From: Athalassotoga saccharophila
Lineage (GTDB): Bacteria > Thermotogota > Thermotogae > Mesoaciditogales > Mesoaciditogaceae
Assembly: GCF_009936215.1 (NCBI RefSeq)
Contig: NZ_AP019551.1
Coordinates: 62,001 to 126,000 of the forward strand
DNA length: 64,000 nucleotides
Direction of reading: 5' to 3'
Shown here: in pieces, positions 27,747-37,967 of the stretch
Layout of the letters: each line of letters opens with the position of its first letter
Position numbering within the stretch: position 1 is the stretch's first letter
Made by a program: the position numbers and the translations under genes
The notes under the pieces: generated by a model
What the model saw: only the letters and a program-made list of their open reading frames with translations
Database searches by the model: none
Told to the model about the DNA's origin: nothing

Positions 27747-27973
27747 TTCTGGTTCCCCTTCTTATTCGAATTAACGGGAGTCAAACCGAGTTCTCTTTCT
27801 CTTATAAGCGTTTTTATTCTTGCTATATCTCTTTTTGTTTGTTTTATTTGCGACGTATCTTGAAGTTGGGAAAGTTCGAGTTGAAACCTCAATTTGTAAA
27901 GTTTCTCTTTCTGATCCTTTTCAAGAGCCGTTAATTCGTCTATGGTCATTTCTCTTAAATCCTTAGCCTTCAT
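27743..27973 (-). CDS. rpmC: Ribosomal protein L29
   Basis: A 76-residue helical-hairpin protein near the exit tunnel. It begins [20 protein letters not shown] and has the [17 protein letters not shown] and [13 protein letters not shown] segments of uL29. A short C-terminal extension ([14 protein letters not shown]) exceeds the usual length slightly. Overlaps of four bases link it to rplP and rpsQ. Confidence 0.96.
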   Translation of the reverse strand: MKAKDLREMTIDELTALEKDQKEKLYKLRFQLELSQLQDTSQIKQTKRDIARIKTLIRERELGLTPVNSNKKGNQK

Positions 27974-28398
27974 AGCGATTCACCTCCAAAGGAAGTCCTC
28001 TGGACGATCTTCGTCTTTATGGGCAACTTTGAAGATGCTAACCTTAAGGCTTCTTCGGCAACCTCTTTGTTGACTCCTCCTATTTCAAACATGATCTTTC
28101 CCGGTTTAACAACACATACCCATTTTTCCGGGTTTCCCTTTCCGCGTCCCATTCTGCTTTCGGCAGGATGAACGGAGACAGGTTTATCTGGGAAGATCTT
28201 TATCCACAGCATGCCAGATTTTTTAAGGCTTCTCATTATAGCAACACGGCACGCTTCTATTTGTTTGTTCGTTATCCATGCAGGCTCAAGTGCTTTTAGA
28301 CCCCATTCTCCAAAATTTATCTCCGTGCCACCTTTGGCAAAGCCTCTCATTCTTCCGCGCTGCTGTTTTCTATATTTAACCCTTTTAGGGATAAGCAT
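27970..28398 (-). CDS. rplP: Ribosomal protein L16
   Basis: A 142-residue protein of the 50S A-site region. It starts [19 protein letters not shown] and contains [21 protein letters not shown] and [19 protein letters not shown] at 28398 is chosen because AAGGAGG lies nine bases upstream; the open frame seven codons further up covers that ribosome site. Confidence 0.98.
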   Translation of the reverse strand: MLIPKRVKYRKQQRGRMRGFAKGGTEINFGEWGLKALEPAWITNKQIEACRVAIMRSLKKSGMLWIKIFPDKPVSVHPAESRMGRGKGNPEKWVCVVKPGKIMFEIGGVNKEVAEEALRLASSKLPIKTKIVQRTSFGGESL

Positions 28399-28423
28399 CT
28401 TTGCAAACCTCCTTATCAACGAA

Positions 28424-29068
28424 TCAGGCTGATTTCACCGGCGAATTTTCTTTGGTAAATATCCAAACCTTGACTCCGAGCACTCCGTATTTCGTCTTGG
28501 CTATCGCAAATCCGTAATCCACATGTGCCCTCAAAGTTTGGAGAGGAACTCTTCCCTCCCTGTACCATTCGCTTCTGGCTATTTCAGCACCGTTTATTCT
28601 TCCACCAACCATCGTCTTAACACCAAGGGCTCCCTTTTTAAGGGCAAATTGAATGCTTCTTTTCATCGTTCTTTTGTAAGAAGCCCTCTTCTCAATTCTA
28701 CCGGCAATGAATTCCGCTGTTAATTGTGCATCTAACTCGGGCGTTTTAACTTCTTCAATACTTATTGAAACCTCTCTTTCTGGAGAGACAACTGATTTAA
28801 CGAGATTTTTTATGTTGTTTATTTCGGCGCCTTTCTTTCCGATAAGTATGCCCGGTCTACCCGTTACTATTATCACATTTACCCTGTTTCCGGACCTTTC
28901 TATTTTTATCTTCGATATGCCGGCATGGTAATATTCTTTCTTTACCTTTTTTCTTATTGCCTCGTCTTCGAGTAAATATTCAGAGTAATGTTTTTCGCTA
29001 AACCATTTTGCCTGCCAATCGTGAGAAATCCCAAGCCTAAAACCTATTGGATGTGTTTTCTGACCCAT
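28424..29068 (-). CDS. rpsC: Ribosomal protein S3
   Basis: A 214-residue protein at the mRNA entry channel. It begins [22 protein letters not shown], has the KH domain signature [16 protein letters not shown] (about 65-80) and the C-terminal [19 protein letters not shown]. Organisation and length are normal. It lies one base after rplV. Confidence 0.98.
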   Translation of the reverse strand: MGQKTHPIGFRLGISHDWQAKWFSEKHYSEYLLEDEAIRKKVKKEYYHAGISKIKIERSGNRVNVIIVTGRPGILIGKKGAEINNIKNLVKSVVSPEREVSISIEEVKTPELDAQLTAEFIAGRIEKRASYKRTMKRSIQFALKKGALGVKTMVGGRINGAEIARSEWYREGRVPLQTLRAHVDYGFAIAKTKYGVLGVKVWIFTKENSPVKSA

Positions 29069-29069
29069 A

Positions 29070-29552
29070 TCATTGCACCTCGCTCTCAGTCGCAGGTTGA
29101 ACTTTAGGTGATTTCAATTCCGCTTCTTTTGATCTATCTCTTACCACAATCGTTATGTGAGAAAGCCTTTTGAGCATCATCGAAGCGCGTCCTCTTGCCA
29201 TCGGATTTAGTCTTTTCAATCTCGGAGCATCATCAGCCATGCATCTTGCAACGTAGAGCGAGTCAACGTCAAGTTTGAAATTATTTTGGGCATTCGCTAT
29301 GGCACTGTTGAGAATTTTTTGGACAAGTTTTGCGCTTTTTGTATTGGCAAACTCAAGTATTTGCAATGCCTGGCTTACATTCTTACCTCGTATGGTGTTC
29401 AATATGGATCTCACCTTGTACGGACTTATTCTAAGGTATCTTCCGCGAGCAATGGCTTCTATTGGCTCGGGAGCAGATGCTTTTCTTTCTCTGTGGAAAA
29501 CAGATCTCTTAACTCTTTTTTTATCTTCGGCCATCGATTTCACCTCTGTCAT
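29070..29552 (-). CDS. rplV: Ribosomal protein L22
   Basis: A 160-residue protein lining the peptide tunnel. The core has [42 protein letters not shown] and HITIVVRDR. It has an N-terminal charged extension of about 25 residues and a 20-residue tail. The first ATG overlaps the rpsS stop as ATGA; a second in-frame ATG at 29534 with GAGG eight bases upstream may be the true start. Confidence 0.96.
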   Translation of the reverse strand: MTEVKSMAEDKKRVKRSVFHRERKASAPEPIEAIARGRYLRISPYKVRSILNTIRGKNVSQALQILEFANTKSAKLVQKILNSAIANAQNNFKLDVDSLYVARCMADDAPRLKRLNPMARGRASMMLKRLSHITIVVRDRSKEAELKSPKVQPATESEVQ

Positions 29553-29836
29553 TTCTTAACTTCTCCCTTTATAGCCTTCTTCTCCGTGTGACCTCCAAAA
29601 CGTCTTGTCGGAGAAAATTCACCCAATCTATGTCCCACCATTGCTTCGGTTATGTAAACAGGTATATGTTTTCTTCCATTGTGAACTGCTATGGTATGTC
29701 CTATCATGTCTGGCAATATCATCGAAGCCCTCGACCATGTCTTTATGACGCGTTTCTGGCCGGCTTCATTTAGACTCTGTATTTTTTTCATGAGTTTCGC
29801 ATCTACAAATGGGCCTTTTTTAGTTGAACGACTCAC
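29549..29836 (-). CDS. rpsS: Ribosomal protein S19
   Basis: A 95-residue protein of the 30S head. It reads [19 protein letters not shown], then [32 protein letters not shown] and [13 protein letters not shown], diagnostic of uS19. It lies between rplB and rplV. Confidence 0.98.
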   Translation of the reverse strand: MSRSTKKGPFVDAKLMKKIQSLNEAGQKRVIKTWSRASMILPDMIGHTIAVHNGRKHIPVYITEAMVGHRLGEFSPTRRFGGHTEKKAIKGEVKK

Positions 29837-29854
29837 TCAATCTTCCTCCTTTCG

Positions 29855-30694
29855 CTACTGCGCCTTGACATCATTTCTTCTTCTTACTATGAATCTGTCA
29901 GATCTTCTCTTGCCACGGCGGGTTTTGTACCCTTTGGCCGGTGTGCCCCATGGACTTTGCGGGATATTTCCACCCTTTGTTCTTCCTTCTCCACCACCCA
30001 TTGGGTGATCGACGGCATTCATAGTCATACCTCTTACGGTAGGCCTTATTCCCATCCATCTGCTTCTACCAGCCTTACCAGAAGACTCATTCATGTGTTG
30101 CTCATTTCCGACGATTCCTATTGTGGCCATGCAGGTCTCTCTAACCCTTCTCAATTCTCCAGAGGGCATCCTCAAAAGCGCGTACCCAGATTCCCTTGCC
30201 ATAAGTTGAGCGGAGTTTCCTGCACTTCTCGCTATTTTACCACCAGCGCCCGGGACAAATTCTATGTTATGGACAAAGGTTCCAACCGGGATCTTCGATA
30301 ACGGTAGCGCATTTCCCGGCTTTATATCTGCATCAGGGCCGGATACCACAGTGTCTCCAACGTTTAATCCCTGCGGGGCTATTATATACCTTTTTTCTCC
30401 ATCAACGTAATGAAGAAGTGCTATTCTCGCGCTTCTATTCGGATCGTATTCGATCGAAAAGACCTTCGCCGGTATTCCTATTTTATCTCTTCTGAAGTCT
30501 ATGATTCTGTATTTGTTTTTGTTTCCGCTCCCATGATGACGGGTTGTTATTCTACCGTAGGAATTCCTTCCGGCCGTAGACTTTTTACCAACCGTCAAAG
30601 ATTTCTCCGGCTTTTCCTTTGTTATCTCGGAGAAATCAGATCTTATCATGTGCCTGACTCCAGGAGAGGTAGGTCTAAAACTTTTAAGTCCCAT
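29855..30694 (-). CDS. rplB: Ribosomal protein L2
   Basis: A 279-residue core protein of the peptidyl transferase region. Landmarks are [21 protein letters not shown], the SH3-like [19 protein letters not shown], and the C-terminal [17 protein letters not shown] that contacts 23S rRNA near the catalytic site. Length and order are normal. Confidence 0.98.
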   Translation of the reverse strand: MGLKSFRPTSPGVRHMIRSDFSEITKEKPEKSLTVGKKSTAGRNSYGRITTRHHGSGNKNKYRIIDFRRDKIGIPAKVFSIEYDPNRSARIALLHYVDGEKRYIIAPQGLNVGDTVVSGPDADIKPGNALPLSKIPVGTFVHNIEFVPGAGGKIARSAGNSAQLMARESGYALLRMPSGELRRVRETCMATIGIVGNEQHMNESSGKAGRSRWMGIRPTVRGMTMNAVDHPMGGGEGRTKGGNIPQSPWGTPAKGYKTRRGKRRSDRFIVRRRNDVKAQ

Positions 30695-30717
30695 ATCAAA
30701 TTGCTCCTTTCAGTTGA

Positions 30718-31020
30718 TCAGATTAGACCCTCAAGTTCCTGGATCTTGAATCCTTCTTTTAACTGGACGATTGCCTTTTTATAGGATCTCGAATATCCTT
30801 CGGATCTGCCATATCTTTTCGGCTTTCCCTTGACATTCATTATCCTGACATCGGCAACCTGAACGTTGTAAAGCCTTTCAACGGCATTTCTGACAGTATG
30901 CTTATTGGCCCTCAAATCAACTTCAAAAGAATAAGTCGCATTCTTTACACCGGACAACGCTTTTTCAGTTATCAACGGCCTGATAAGCACATCATGAGGT
31001 GTTATATCACCTAACGGCAT
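30718..31020 (-). CDS. rplW: Ribosomal protein L23
   Basis: A 100-residue exit-tunnel protein that docks SRP and trigger factor. It begins MPLGDITPHDVLIRPLITEKA and has NKHTVRNAVERLYNVQVADV and a basic GKPKRYGRSEGYSRSYKKA stretch. ATG at 31020 is chosen because GGAGG is nine bases upstream; an ATG two codons earlier is too close to it. The start overlaps rplD by 14 bases. Confidence 0.97.
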   Translation of the reverse strand: MPLGDITPHDVLIRPLITEKALSGVKNATYSFEVDLRANKHTVRNAVERLYNVQVADVRIMNVKGKPKRYGRSEGYSRSYKKAIVQLKEGFKIQELEGLI

Positions 31021-31681
31021 TTCCATACACCTCCGATATCTTTTCGACGGTGCGCCTTGTAAGGACAACCCAGTCGAATTTTATCAAATCGTAAACGTTC
31101 AATCCATCTACGTTGGTCGTGTTTTTGCCGGGATTATCCGCAATTATAACTTTCGCATCCTTCAGATTTCTCGAAGAAAGTTTCACGTTGATCTGCTTAT
31201 CATTTTTCGTGTCCAAGACTATAACGGCATTTGAAGATGGAACGATCCTTCTCAAAGCGCTAACGAATTCTTTCGACTTTGGAGCATCCATCTCGAATTT
31301 ATCGACAACGAGTAATTTACCATCCTTGAATTTTGCGGATAAAGCCGATCTTATCGCTCCGGCTTTCATCTTTTTGTTTAATCCTTCCGACCAGTCTCTC
31401 GGACGGGGTCCAAAGACGACGGCACCATGTCTCCAAAGAGGCGATCTTATCGAACCTGCTCTCGCGCGGCCAGTGTGCTTTTGAGCCCATGGCTTTCTTC
31501 CACCACCCGAGACCTCTCCTCTGAGTTTGGTCGAAGCAGTTCCAGATCTTCTATCTGCAAGTTGTTTATGGATATACCTAAAAAGCAGATCTTTATTTGG
31601 CTCTATTTCGAATATCTCTGGCTTCAAAGAAATCGTTCCAACTTCTTTCCCTTCCAAGTTCAAAACCTTAACTTCTGCCAT
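31007..31681 (-). CDS. rplD: Ribosomal protein L4
   Basis: A 224-residue protein whose loop reaches the peptide tunnel. It starts MAEVKVLNLEGKEVG and has the tunnel-loop region GRKPWAQKHTGRARAGSIRSPLWRHG, then DVYDLIKFDWVVLT-like strands near the end. The ATG at 31681 has AAGG ten bases upstream; ATG at 31687, overlapping the rplC stop as ATGA, is an alternative. L4 regulates the S10 operon in E. coli; nothing shows this here. Confidence 0.96.
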   Translation of the reverse strand: MAEVKVLNLEGKEVGTISLKPEIFEIEPNKDLLFRYIHKQLADRRSGTASTKLRGEVSGGGRKPWAQKHTGRARAGSIRSPLWRHGAVVFGPRPRDWSEGLNKKMKAGAIRSALSAKFKDGKLLVVDKFEMDAPKSKEFVSALRRIVPSSNAVIVLDTKNDKQINVKLSSRNLKDAKVIIADNPGKNTTNVDGLNVYDLIKFDWVVLTRRTVEKISEVYGNAVR

Positions 31682-31683
31682 GA

Positions 31684-32313
31684 TCATTTCACCTTCCAAT
31701 TTTTGGCAGAACGTATGTAGACAACAGAACCACGAGCGCCAGGGATTGATCCCTTTATCGCTATAGTTGAGTTGTCTTTGTCTATTCTGACAATTTGAAG
31801 ATTCTTTATCGTTCTGTTTACATCTCCCATGTGTCCGGCCATATGGGTTCCTTTCAAAACTTTTGCAGGTTCAGTGTGCATTCCTGTGGATCCATGTTTG
31901 GGAAATTTCGTTCCGTGTGTTTTATCATGACCGCCAAAATTCCACCTTTTGACTGCGCCCTGAAAACCTTTTCCCTTTGTTCTACCGGAAATATCGACAT
32001 GATCTCCTTCTGCGAAGATAGATGCATCTAAACTCTGACCGATTTGATAACTTTCGATATCTTCAGTTCTGATTTCGGCAAGATGCCTCATGGGAGGTAC
32101 ATTTGCCTTTTTAAAATGACCCATCATTGGCTTTGAAGCCTTTTTTTCGGGAATAGTTTCAAAACCTATCTGAACTGAATTGTATCCGTCATTTTCAACA
32201 GTTTTCTTCTGAACTACAACGCACGGACCGGCCTTTAAGACCGTTACGGGAATGGCCTGGCCATCTTTGAATATTGTAGTCATACCTATTTTTTTACCGA
32301 GTAAAGCCTTCAT
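31684..32313 (-). CDS. rplC: Ribosomal protein L3
   Basis: A 209-residue assembly-initiator protein. It opens MKALLGKKIGMTTIFKDGQAIPVTVL and contains TKGKGFQGAVKRWNFGGHDKTHG and STGMHTEPAKVLKGTHMAGHMG, the uL3 signature. ATG at 32313 is chosen, with GGAGG seven bases upstream; the preceding TTG codon is in frame. Confidence 0.98.
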   Translation of the reverse strand: MKALLGKKIGMTTIFKDGQAIPVTVLKAGPCVVVQKKTVENDGYNSVQIGFETIPEKKASKPMMGHFKKANVPPMRHLAEIRTEDIESYQIGQSLDASIFAEGDHVDISGRTKGKGFQGAVKRWNFGGHDKTHGTKFPKHGSTGMHTEPAKVLKGTHMAGHMGDVNRTIKNLQIVRIDKDNSTIAIKGSIPGARGSVVYIRSAKNWKVK

Positions 32314-32332
32314 CAAGACACCTCCAGCCGCT

Positions 32333-32641
32333 TCACAGTTTCAATTCTACTTCCACACCGGCCGGAAGATCCATCTTCATCAGAGACTCAACTGTCTGAG
32401 GCTGAACTTCCAATATGTCTATGAGTCTTTTGTGAACGACCTTTTCGAACTGCTCTCTTGAGTCTTTGTCCGTGTGTGGAGACCTCAAAACGCAATAGAC
32501 TGTTCTTTCGGTCGGAAGCGGTATAGGTCCTGAAACTTTAGCGCTTGTTTTTTTCACAGTTTCGACGATCTTTCTGGCCGATTGATCTAAAAGTTCGTAA
32601 TCATACGCTTTCAATTTTATTCTTATTTTCGACTTTGCCAT
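32333..32641 (-). CDS. rpsJ: Ribosomal protein S10
   Basis: A 102-residue protein of the 30S head, also the NusE antitermination partner. It has [48 protein letters not shown] and the C-terminal [19 protein letters not shown] lies nine bases before the ATG. It is first of the S10 part of the cluster, after a hairpin that separates it from tuf. Confidence 0.98.
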   Translation of the reverse strand: MAKSKIRIKLKAYDYELLDQSARKIVETVKKTSAKVSGPIPLPTERTVYCVLRSPHTDKDSREQFEKVVHKRLIDILEVQPQTVESLMKMDLPAGVEVELKL

Positions 32642-32663
32642 CCGAAAAAACCTCCTTCAAAAT

Positions 32664-32687
32664 CCAGAGGGGATTTATCCCCTCCAG
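32664..32687 (-). terminator. Hairpin between tuf and rpsJ
   Basis: The minus-strand RNA can fold CTGGAGGGGAT with ATCCCCTCTGG around a small loop directly after the tuf stop codon, followed by TTTTG. The U-tract is short, so it may be a partial terminator or an RNA-processing or stability hairpin setting tuf apart from the S10 genes. Confidence 0.5.
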
Positions 32688-32689
32688 AA

Positions 32690-33886
32690 TCACTCAAGTA
32701 TCTTGGAAACAACGCCAGCGCCAACTGTTTTTCCACCTTCACGAATGGCAAATCTCATACTTTCCTCGAGCGCGACTGGTTTTATAAGTTCAACTGTCAT
32801 GACCGTGTTGTCTCCAGGCATGACCATTTCGACGCCTTCTGGCAATTTGACTATCGTTCCGGTGACATCCGCAGTTCTTATAAAGAATTGAGGTCTATAT
32901 CCCGGAACAAAAGCAGTGTGGCGTCCTCCCTCTTCCTTTTTAAGAACGTAAACGTTCGCTTCGAACTTTGTGTGAGGTGTTATCGTACCGGGTTTGGCAA
33001 GCACCTGTCCCCTTTCAACCTCTTCTTTTTTGATTCCTCTCAAAAGACATCCGATGTTATCGCCGGCTATACCTTCATCCAACAATTTTCTAAACATTTC
33101 AACACCGGTTACAACTGTCTTTTGAGTCGGTCTTAAACCTACGAGTTCGACTTCATCGTTGACGTGTATCTTTCCACGTTCAACTCTTCCCGTGACAACT
33201 GTTCCTCGTCCGGTTATAGTAAAGATATCCTCAACCGGCATAAGGAATGGTTTGTCGACCTCTCTCTTCGGTTCTGGTATGTAGGTATCAGCCGCGTTCA
33301 TAAGATCAAGGATCTTTTGAGCCCAAGGATCATCGAGACTTGTCGCTTCAAGTGCTTTTAAAGCGCTTCCGCGTATAACCGGAATCTCATCGCCCGGATA
33401 CTGGTATTTCGTGAGTAACTCTCTTACTTCCATCTCTACGAGATCAACGAGTTCTGGATCATCGACGGCATCGACTTTATTTAAAAACACGATCATCGCC
33501 GGAACGTTGACCTGTCTGGCAAGCAATATGTGTTCTCTCGTTTGTGGCATTGGACCATCGACTGCAGAAACGACAAGGATGGCACCATCCATCTGGGCCG
33601 CTCCAGTTATCATGTTCTTTATGTAGTCAGCATGGCCCGGGCAGTCAATATGGGCGTAATGCCTTTTGTCCGTTTCATACTCAACGTGAGAAACGTTAAT
33701 CGTTATACCCCTTGCCTTCTCTTCTGGAGCCTTATCGATCTGATCGAATGGAACGAATTCCGCTTCTCCCTTCATGGAAAGAACTTTGGTTATCGCCGCT
33801 GTGAGAGTTGTCTTACCATGATCTATATGTCCTATCGTTCCGATGTTAAGATGTGGTTTGTTTCTTACAAATTTCTCCTTTGCCAT
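32690..33886 (-). CDS. tuf: Elongation factor Tu
   Basis: A 398-residue GTPase that delivers aminoacyl-tRNA to the ribosome. G motifs are GHIDHGKTT (residues 18-26), the switch [23 protein letters not shown] and NKVD; domains 2 and 3 follow with [13 protein letters not shown] and [10 protein letters not shown]. Preceded by AAGGAGG. Located after fusA as in the classic str operon, and the only tuf copy in the window. Confidence 0.99.
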   Translation of the reverse strand: MAKEKFVRNKPHLNIGTIGHIDHGKTTLTAAITKVLSMKGEAEFVPFDQIDKAPEEKARGITINVSHVEYETDKRHYAHIDCPGHADYIKNMITGAAQMDGAILVVSAVDGPMPQTREHILLARQVNVPAMIVFLNKVDAVDDPELVDLVEMEVRELLTKYQYPGDEIPVIRGSALKALEATSLDDPWAQKILDLMNAADTYIPEPKREVDKPFLMPVEDIFTITGRGTVVTGRVERGKIHVNDEVELVGLRPTQKTVVTGVEMFRKLLDEGIAGDNIGCLLRGIKKEEVERGQVLAKPGTITPHTKFEANVYVLKKEEGGRHTAFVPGYRPQFFIRTADVTGTIVKLPEGVEMVMPGDNTVMTVELIKPVALEESMRFAIREGGKTVGAGVVSKILE

Positions 33887-33908
33887 TTAAATTCTACCTC
33901 CTTGAAAA

Positions 33909-35996
33909 TTATTTAACTTTTATTATCTTATCGACAAAATTTTGAGGAACTTCAGCGTAATGAGAAAATTTCATAGTGTAAACAGCCCTTCCCTGGCTTA
34001 AAGATCTCAAAACCGTTGCATAACCAAAAAGTTCTCCAAGAGGGACAAGCGCTTTTATTATTCTCGCATTACCTCTCGTGTCAAATCCTGTTATCTGCGC
34101 TCTTTTTGAATTAAGATCCGCAACAACATCTCCCATATATTCGGTAGGAGTTGTTATTTCGAGTTCCATTATCGGTTCCATCAATTTTGGTTTTCCCTTG
34201 GCCAGGGCCTCTTTTGTAGCAAGAGAACCGGCTATCTTAAAGGCTATTTCGGATGAATCTACCTCGTGATAGGATCCATCGTATAGCGAGGCCTTTATAT
34301 CAACAACCGGATATCCTCCCAAACTACCCGAAGAAAGTGCTTCTTTGACGCCTTCTTCAACCGCGGGAATGTATTCCTTCGGAATTATACCACCAACTAT
34401 TTTATTTTCAAAAACGAATCCCTTTCCTCTTTCAAGAGGCTCGAACTTTATTCTCACGTGACCGTACTGACCTCTTCCACCGCTCTGCCTTATGTACTTT
34501 CCTTCGGCGTCTACGGGGACAGAGATCGTCTCACGGTAGGCAACCTGTGGCTTTCCAATCTGGGTCTTAACGTTGAATTCACGCAACAATCTGTCTATTA
34601 TTATTTCAAGGTGGAGTTCTCCCATTCCTGCAAGAATTGTCTCTCCACTTTCCTGATCGACTGAAACTCTGAATGTCGGGTCTTCATCCATTAACCTCGC
34701 AAGGGCATCCTTCAATTTTTGCTCATCATCCTTGCTCTGAGGCTCAACCGCTATGGATATAACCGGATCCGGAACATCGAGAGATTCCAAAACTATAGGA
34801 TGTGCCTCATCGCAAAGCGTATGGCCGGTAGTCGTGACCCTAAGACCTATACATGCAACTATATCACCAGGGCCTGCGTAATCGAGATCTTCTCTTTTGT
34901 CCGCGAACATTTGAAGAAGCCTCGATATCCTCTCTTTCGTTCTTTTGGTGGAGTTGTAAACGTAACTTCCCTTCTCGAGCACTCCCGAGTATATCCTCAA
35001 ATAAGTGAGTTTCCCAACGTACGGATCGGAGAGTATCTTGAACGCAAGCGCTGTAAAAGGTTCGTCCGGAGATGGGAATCTTACGACATCATTTCCGTCG
35101 AGGTCCTTTCCAGAAACAGGGGGAAGGTCAAGGGGAGACGGAAGGTAATCCATCGCGGCGTCTATTAAAGGTTGAACGCCTTTATTTCTGAAAGAAGATC
35201 CGCAAAGCACCGGAAAGAACTTAGTTTCTATCGTGCCTTTTCTTATAACGGCCTTTATCTTTTCGACAGGTATAGTCTCTCCATCAAGGTACATCTGAAG
35301 AATTTCATCATCTATGTCTGCAAGTTGGTTCATAAGTTCGTCTCTTAACTCTTCAACCCTGTCGAGAAGGTTTGGAGGAACTTCGGAATATTCCATCTTT
35401 GTGCCAAGTTCATCCACCCATCTTATGGCCTTCATGTTTATTATATCGACAACGCCTTCGAATGAACTTTCCGATCCTATCGGATATTGAATGACAAGAG
35501 GTTTTGCACCTAATTTGTCGATCATGGATTTGACGGCCATGTCAAAATCGGCGCCAATCTTGTCCATCTTGTTCATAAAGGCAATTCTTGGGACTTTGTA
35601 TTTTGAAGCCTGACGCCAGACCGTTTCAGATTGAGGCTCAACTCCAGCCGATGCGTCAAAGACGGCAATGGCACCGTCAAGCACCCTCAAAGACCGTTCT
35701 ACCTCAATTGTGAAGTCCACGTGCCCGGGCGTATCAATGAGGTTAAAATGATGACCCTTCCAGTCGAATGAAATAGATGCCGAAGTTATAGTTATACCAC
35801 GTTCTCTTTCTTGGACCATCCAGTCCGTCGTGGTATTCCCATCATCGACATTTCCCATGGCATGCTTTTTGCCAGAATAAAAAAGTATTCTTTCTGTAGT
35901 AGTTGTTTTTCCGGCATCTATGTGTGCCATTATCCCTATATTTCTTAATTTTTCAAGTTGTAAAACTTTTTCAGGCATTTTTAAAACCATCACCAT
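33909..35996 (-). CDS. fusA: Elongation factor G
   Basis: A 695-residue GTPase that drives translocation. G motifs are [15 protein letters not shown] (about 22-36), [26 protein letters not shown] and FMNKMDKIG. Later domains show [15 protein letters not shown] and [19 protein letters not shown]. The most upstream ATG overlaps rpsG by seven bases but lacks a clear ribosome site; in-frame ATGs two and six codons later are possible starts. Position rpsG-fusA-tuf is standard. Confidence 0.99.
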   Translation of the reverse strand: MVMVLKMPEKVLQLEKLRNIGIMAHIDAGKTTTTERILFYSGKKHAMGNVDDGNTTTDWMVQERERGITITSASISFDWKGHHFNLIDTPGHVDFTIEVERSLRVLDGAIAVFDASAGVEPQSETVWRQASKYKVPRIAFMNKMDKIGADFDMAVKSMIDKLGAKPLVIQYPIGSESSFEGVVDIINMKAIRWVDELGTKMEYSEVPPNLLDRVEELRDELMNQLADIDDEILQMYLDGETIPVEKIKAVIRKGTIETKFFPVLCGSSFRNKGVQPLIDAAMDYLPSPLDLPPVSGKDLDGNDVVRFPSPDEPFTALAFKILSDPYVGKLTYLRIYSGVLEKGSYVYNSTKRTKERISRLLQMFADKREDLDYAGPGDIVACIGLRVTTTGHTLCDEAHPIVLESLDVPDPVISIAVEPQSKDDEQKLKDALARLMDEDPTFRVSVDQESGETILAGMGELHLEIIIDRLLREFNVKTQIGKPQVAYRETISVPVDAEGKYIRQSGGRGQYGHVRIKFEPLERGKGFVFENKIVGGIIPKEYIPAVEEGVKEALSSGSLGGYPVVDIKASLYDGSYHEVDSSEIAFKIAGSLATKEALAKGKPKLMEPIMELEITTPTEYMGDVVADLNSKRAQITGFDTRGNARIIKALVPLGELFGYATVLRSLSQGRAVYTMKFSHYAEVPQNFVDKIIKVK

Positions 35997-36457
35997 CTAT
36001 AATGAGCAAAGGCTCTATTTGCTTCTGCCATCTTTTGAACGTCTTCACGTTTTTTGACGGCAATTCCTGTATTTGAATAAGCATTGAGAATTTCTTCAGC
36101 CAATTTCTCGCTTATAGGCCTTCCTTTTTTCGATCTTGCAGCCTCGACTATCCACCTTACGGCAAGAGAAGTCCTTCTCGGTTCCTGCACCTCGACTGGA
36201 ACCTGATATGTTGCTCCTCCGACTCTTCTCGGTTTTACTTCAAGAACCGGTGCAACGTTCTCAAAGGCCTTTTTCAAAACTTCTAACGGTTCTTTTCCAC
36301 TTTTTTCTCTTACAATCTCAAGAGCGTTATAGAAATTCTTCTGGGCAACGCTTCTTTTCCCATCCCACATTATCTTGTTAATGAATCTTGTTACAAGTTC
36401 ATCGTGATAAACTGGATCGGGTAAAACCTTTCTTACTTCAGCCCTTCTCCTTCTCAT
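35990..36457 (-). CDS. rpsG: Ribosomal protein S7
   Basis: A 155-residue protein that nucleates 30S head assembly. It starts [30 protein letters not shown] and has [28 protein letters not shown] and ending HYRW. It lies between rpsL and fusA. Confidence 0.98.
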   Translation of the reverse strand: MRRRRAEVRKVLPDPVYHDELVTRFINKIMWDGKRSVAQKNFYNALEIVREKSGKEPLEVLKKAFENVAPVLEVKPRRVGGATYQVPVEVQEPRRTSLAVRWIVEAARSKKGRPISEKLAEEILNAYSNTGIAVKKREDVQKMAEANRAFAHYRW

Positions 36458-36473
36458 CGTTTACCTCCAAAGA

Positions 36474-36857
36474 TCAAGCAGTTTGCTTTTTCGGGCGTTT
36501 GACACCGTAACGGCTTCTCGCCTTTTTCCTGTTCTCAACGCCTTGGGCATCCAAAGCGCCTCTTATTATCTTGTATCTTATTCCAGGCAGGTCCTTAACC
36601 CTTCCTCCCCTTACAAGCACGACGGAGTGTTCCTGAAGGTTATGCCCTTCACCCGGGATGTAAGAAGTTACTTCTGCCCCGTTGGTTAACCTTACCCTTG
36701 CTATTTTTCTGAGAGCAGAATTTGGTTTTTTCGGCGTCATCGTGGAAACACGAATACAAACTCCTCTTTTCTGAGGATTCCCGCCAAGCGCTGGTGATTT
36801 ACTTTTGCTCTTTAATCTCTCTCTTCCTTTTCTAATCAACTGATTAATCGTAGGCAT
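36474..36857 (-). CDS. rpsL: Ribosomal protein S12
   Basis: A 127-residue decoding-centre protein starting [24 protein letters not shown]. It has [32 protein letters not shown] and [22 protein letters not shown] at 36857 is the family start; GGAGG lies 14 bases upstream, a little far. The longer open frame starts with TTG inside that ribosome site and is rejected. First gene of the str part, with its own promoter. Confidence 0.98.
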   Translation of the reverse strand: MPTINQLIRKGRERLKSKSKSPALGGNPQKRGVCIRVSTMTPKKPNSALRKIARVRLTNGAEVTSYIPGEGHNLQEHSVVLVRGGRVKDLPGIRYKIIRGALDAQGVENRKKARSRYGVKRPKKQTA

Positions 36858-36903
36858 TTGATGACTCTTTGCCTCCTTCAATTAAATTTTATTAACACTT
36901 GGT

Positions 36904-36933
36904 ATTCTACAACATAAATGTATTTTTAGTCAA
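36904..36933 (-). promoter_or_regulatory. Promoter of the str-S10-spc-alpha supercluster
   Basis: On the minus strand TTGACT and TAGAAT are separated by 18 bases, each differing from consensus at one position. The -35 overlaps the stop codon of the upstream glycosyltransferase gene. The leader to rpsL is about 40 bases, with no large secondary structure seen. Confidence 0.75.
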
Positions 36934-37948
36934 GCAAAAATAGAGAATCATAAAGTTCTTCCCACATTCTTAAAACATTTTTCTCGGAATAGAAGTCTGC
37001 TATCTTTCTCGATCGCCCGATGTACTCATTTCGAAAAGCCTCTTGCTCTCTCAACCTTTTGATGAGAGAAGCGAAACCATTTGCATCATTTGAGGACAGA
37101 TAACCATCGAAGAGTATTTCTTTGTAAAGTGGGATATCCCTTAGGACAAGAGGCAGTCCACACTGTGTCGCTTCGAGAACGGTCATTGGAAAAAGTTCTT
37201 GATAAGATGGTAAGAAAAGCACATCGCAAGATTGAAAATATTTTGCGACCTCCGAACGATCCAAAATGCCCGTGAAAATAAGATTCGAAGGTGGACTTTT
37301 CATTATTTCTTTGTACCTTTCATACCCATCCGTTATTTTACCAAAAGAGAATCCGCCGATCCATACGAAAAGAAAGTCTGGAAGCAATTTTGCCGTCTCA
37401 ACAAAATCATCTATTCCTTTGCGCTTCTGAACCTGACCCGCACCGACTATCACGAATTTGTCTTGAGGTATATTTAGACTTTTCCTTAATTCGGACTTTT
37501 GTGTCTTATCAACGAGATGAAATAATTCATCCGAAACGTAATTTGGAACGTAAACTATTTTGTCAGGATCCAGACCATCCTTTACAAGTTCATCCTTGTA
37601 AAAAGGATTTACAACAACGAGTCTGTCTGCCTGCTTGTAAAAATGTATTATGTATTTCACGATGATCGGAAATAAGATCTTCGGAATTTTTAAACTTCCC
37701 TTAAGAGAATCTGGCATAACGTGACAACTTATGACTATTTTTTTGTGATGATGTCTGTATTTTTTTATCAAAAAGTAAGAACCTATATCAAATGTGTGAA
37801 CGTGCAAAATGTCAAATAAGTCTTTGGAATTGACAAAAACGTTGAACTTCTTTGATTTTTTTAACAACTTCGAATGTTCTTTGAAAGCCGAATCAACACC
37901 CTGACCTTTAACCCTGTCCGAAATAGAGCGTATGTTTATCGATCTCAT
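36926..37948 (-). CDS. Glycosyltransferase family 4 (GT-B)
   Basis: A 340-residue GT-B glycosyltransferase. The N-terminal half has ILHVHTFDIGSYFL and a short membrane-associating basic stretch. The C-terminal GT1/4 domain has VGAGQVQKRKGIDDF, LIFTGILDRSEVAKYFQSCDVLFLPS and the donor-binding QELFPMTVLEATQCGLP (E-x7-E pattern). Such enzymes add sugars to lipids or polysaccharides; relatives make glucosyl-diacylglycerol, but the acceptor here is unknown. The start at 37948 was chosen because GGAAGG lies seven bases upstream. It follows a family 2 enzyme, so the two may act in one pathway. Confidence 0.9.
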   Translation of the reverse strand: MRSINIRSISDRVKGQGVDSAFKEHSKLLKKSKKFNVFVNSKDLFDILHVHTFDIGSYFLIKKYRHHHKKIVISCHVMPDSLKGSLKIPKILFPIIVKYIIHFYKQADRLVVVNPFYKDELVKDGLDPDKIVYVPNYVSDELFHLVDKTQKSELRKSLNIPQDKFVIVGAGQVQKRKGIDDFVETAKLLPDFLFVWIGGFSFGKITDGYERYKEIMKSPPSNLIFTGILDRSEVAKYFQSCDVLFLPSYQELFPMTVLEATQCGLPLVLRDIPLYKEILFDGYLSSNDANGFASLIKRLREQEAFRNEYIGRSRKIADFYSEKNVLRMWEELYDSLFLLD

Positions 37949-37967
37949 GAATTCACCTTCCGATGTA

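Noticed and set aside
36858-36881. N-terminal extension of rpsL to a TTG start
   Set aside because: The extension would be coded by the ribosome site itself and S12 always starts at MPTINQL.
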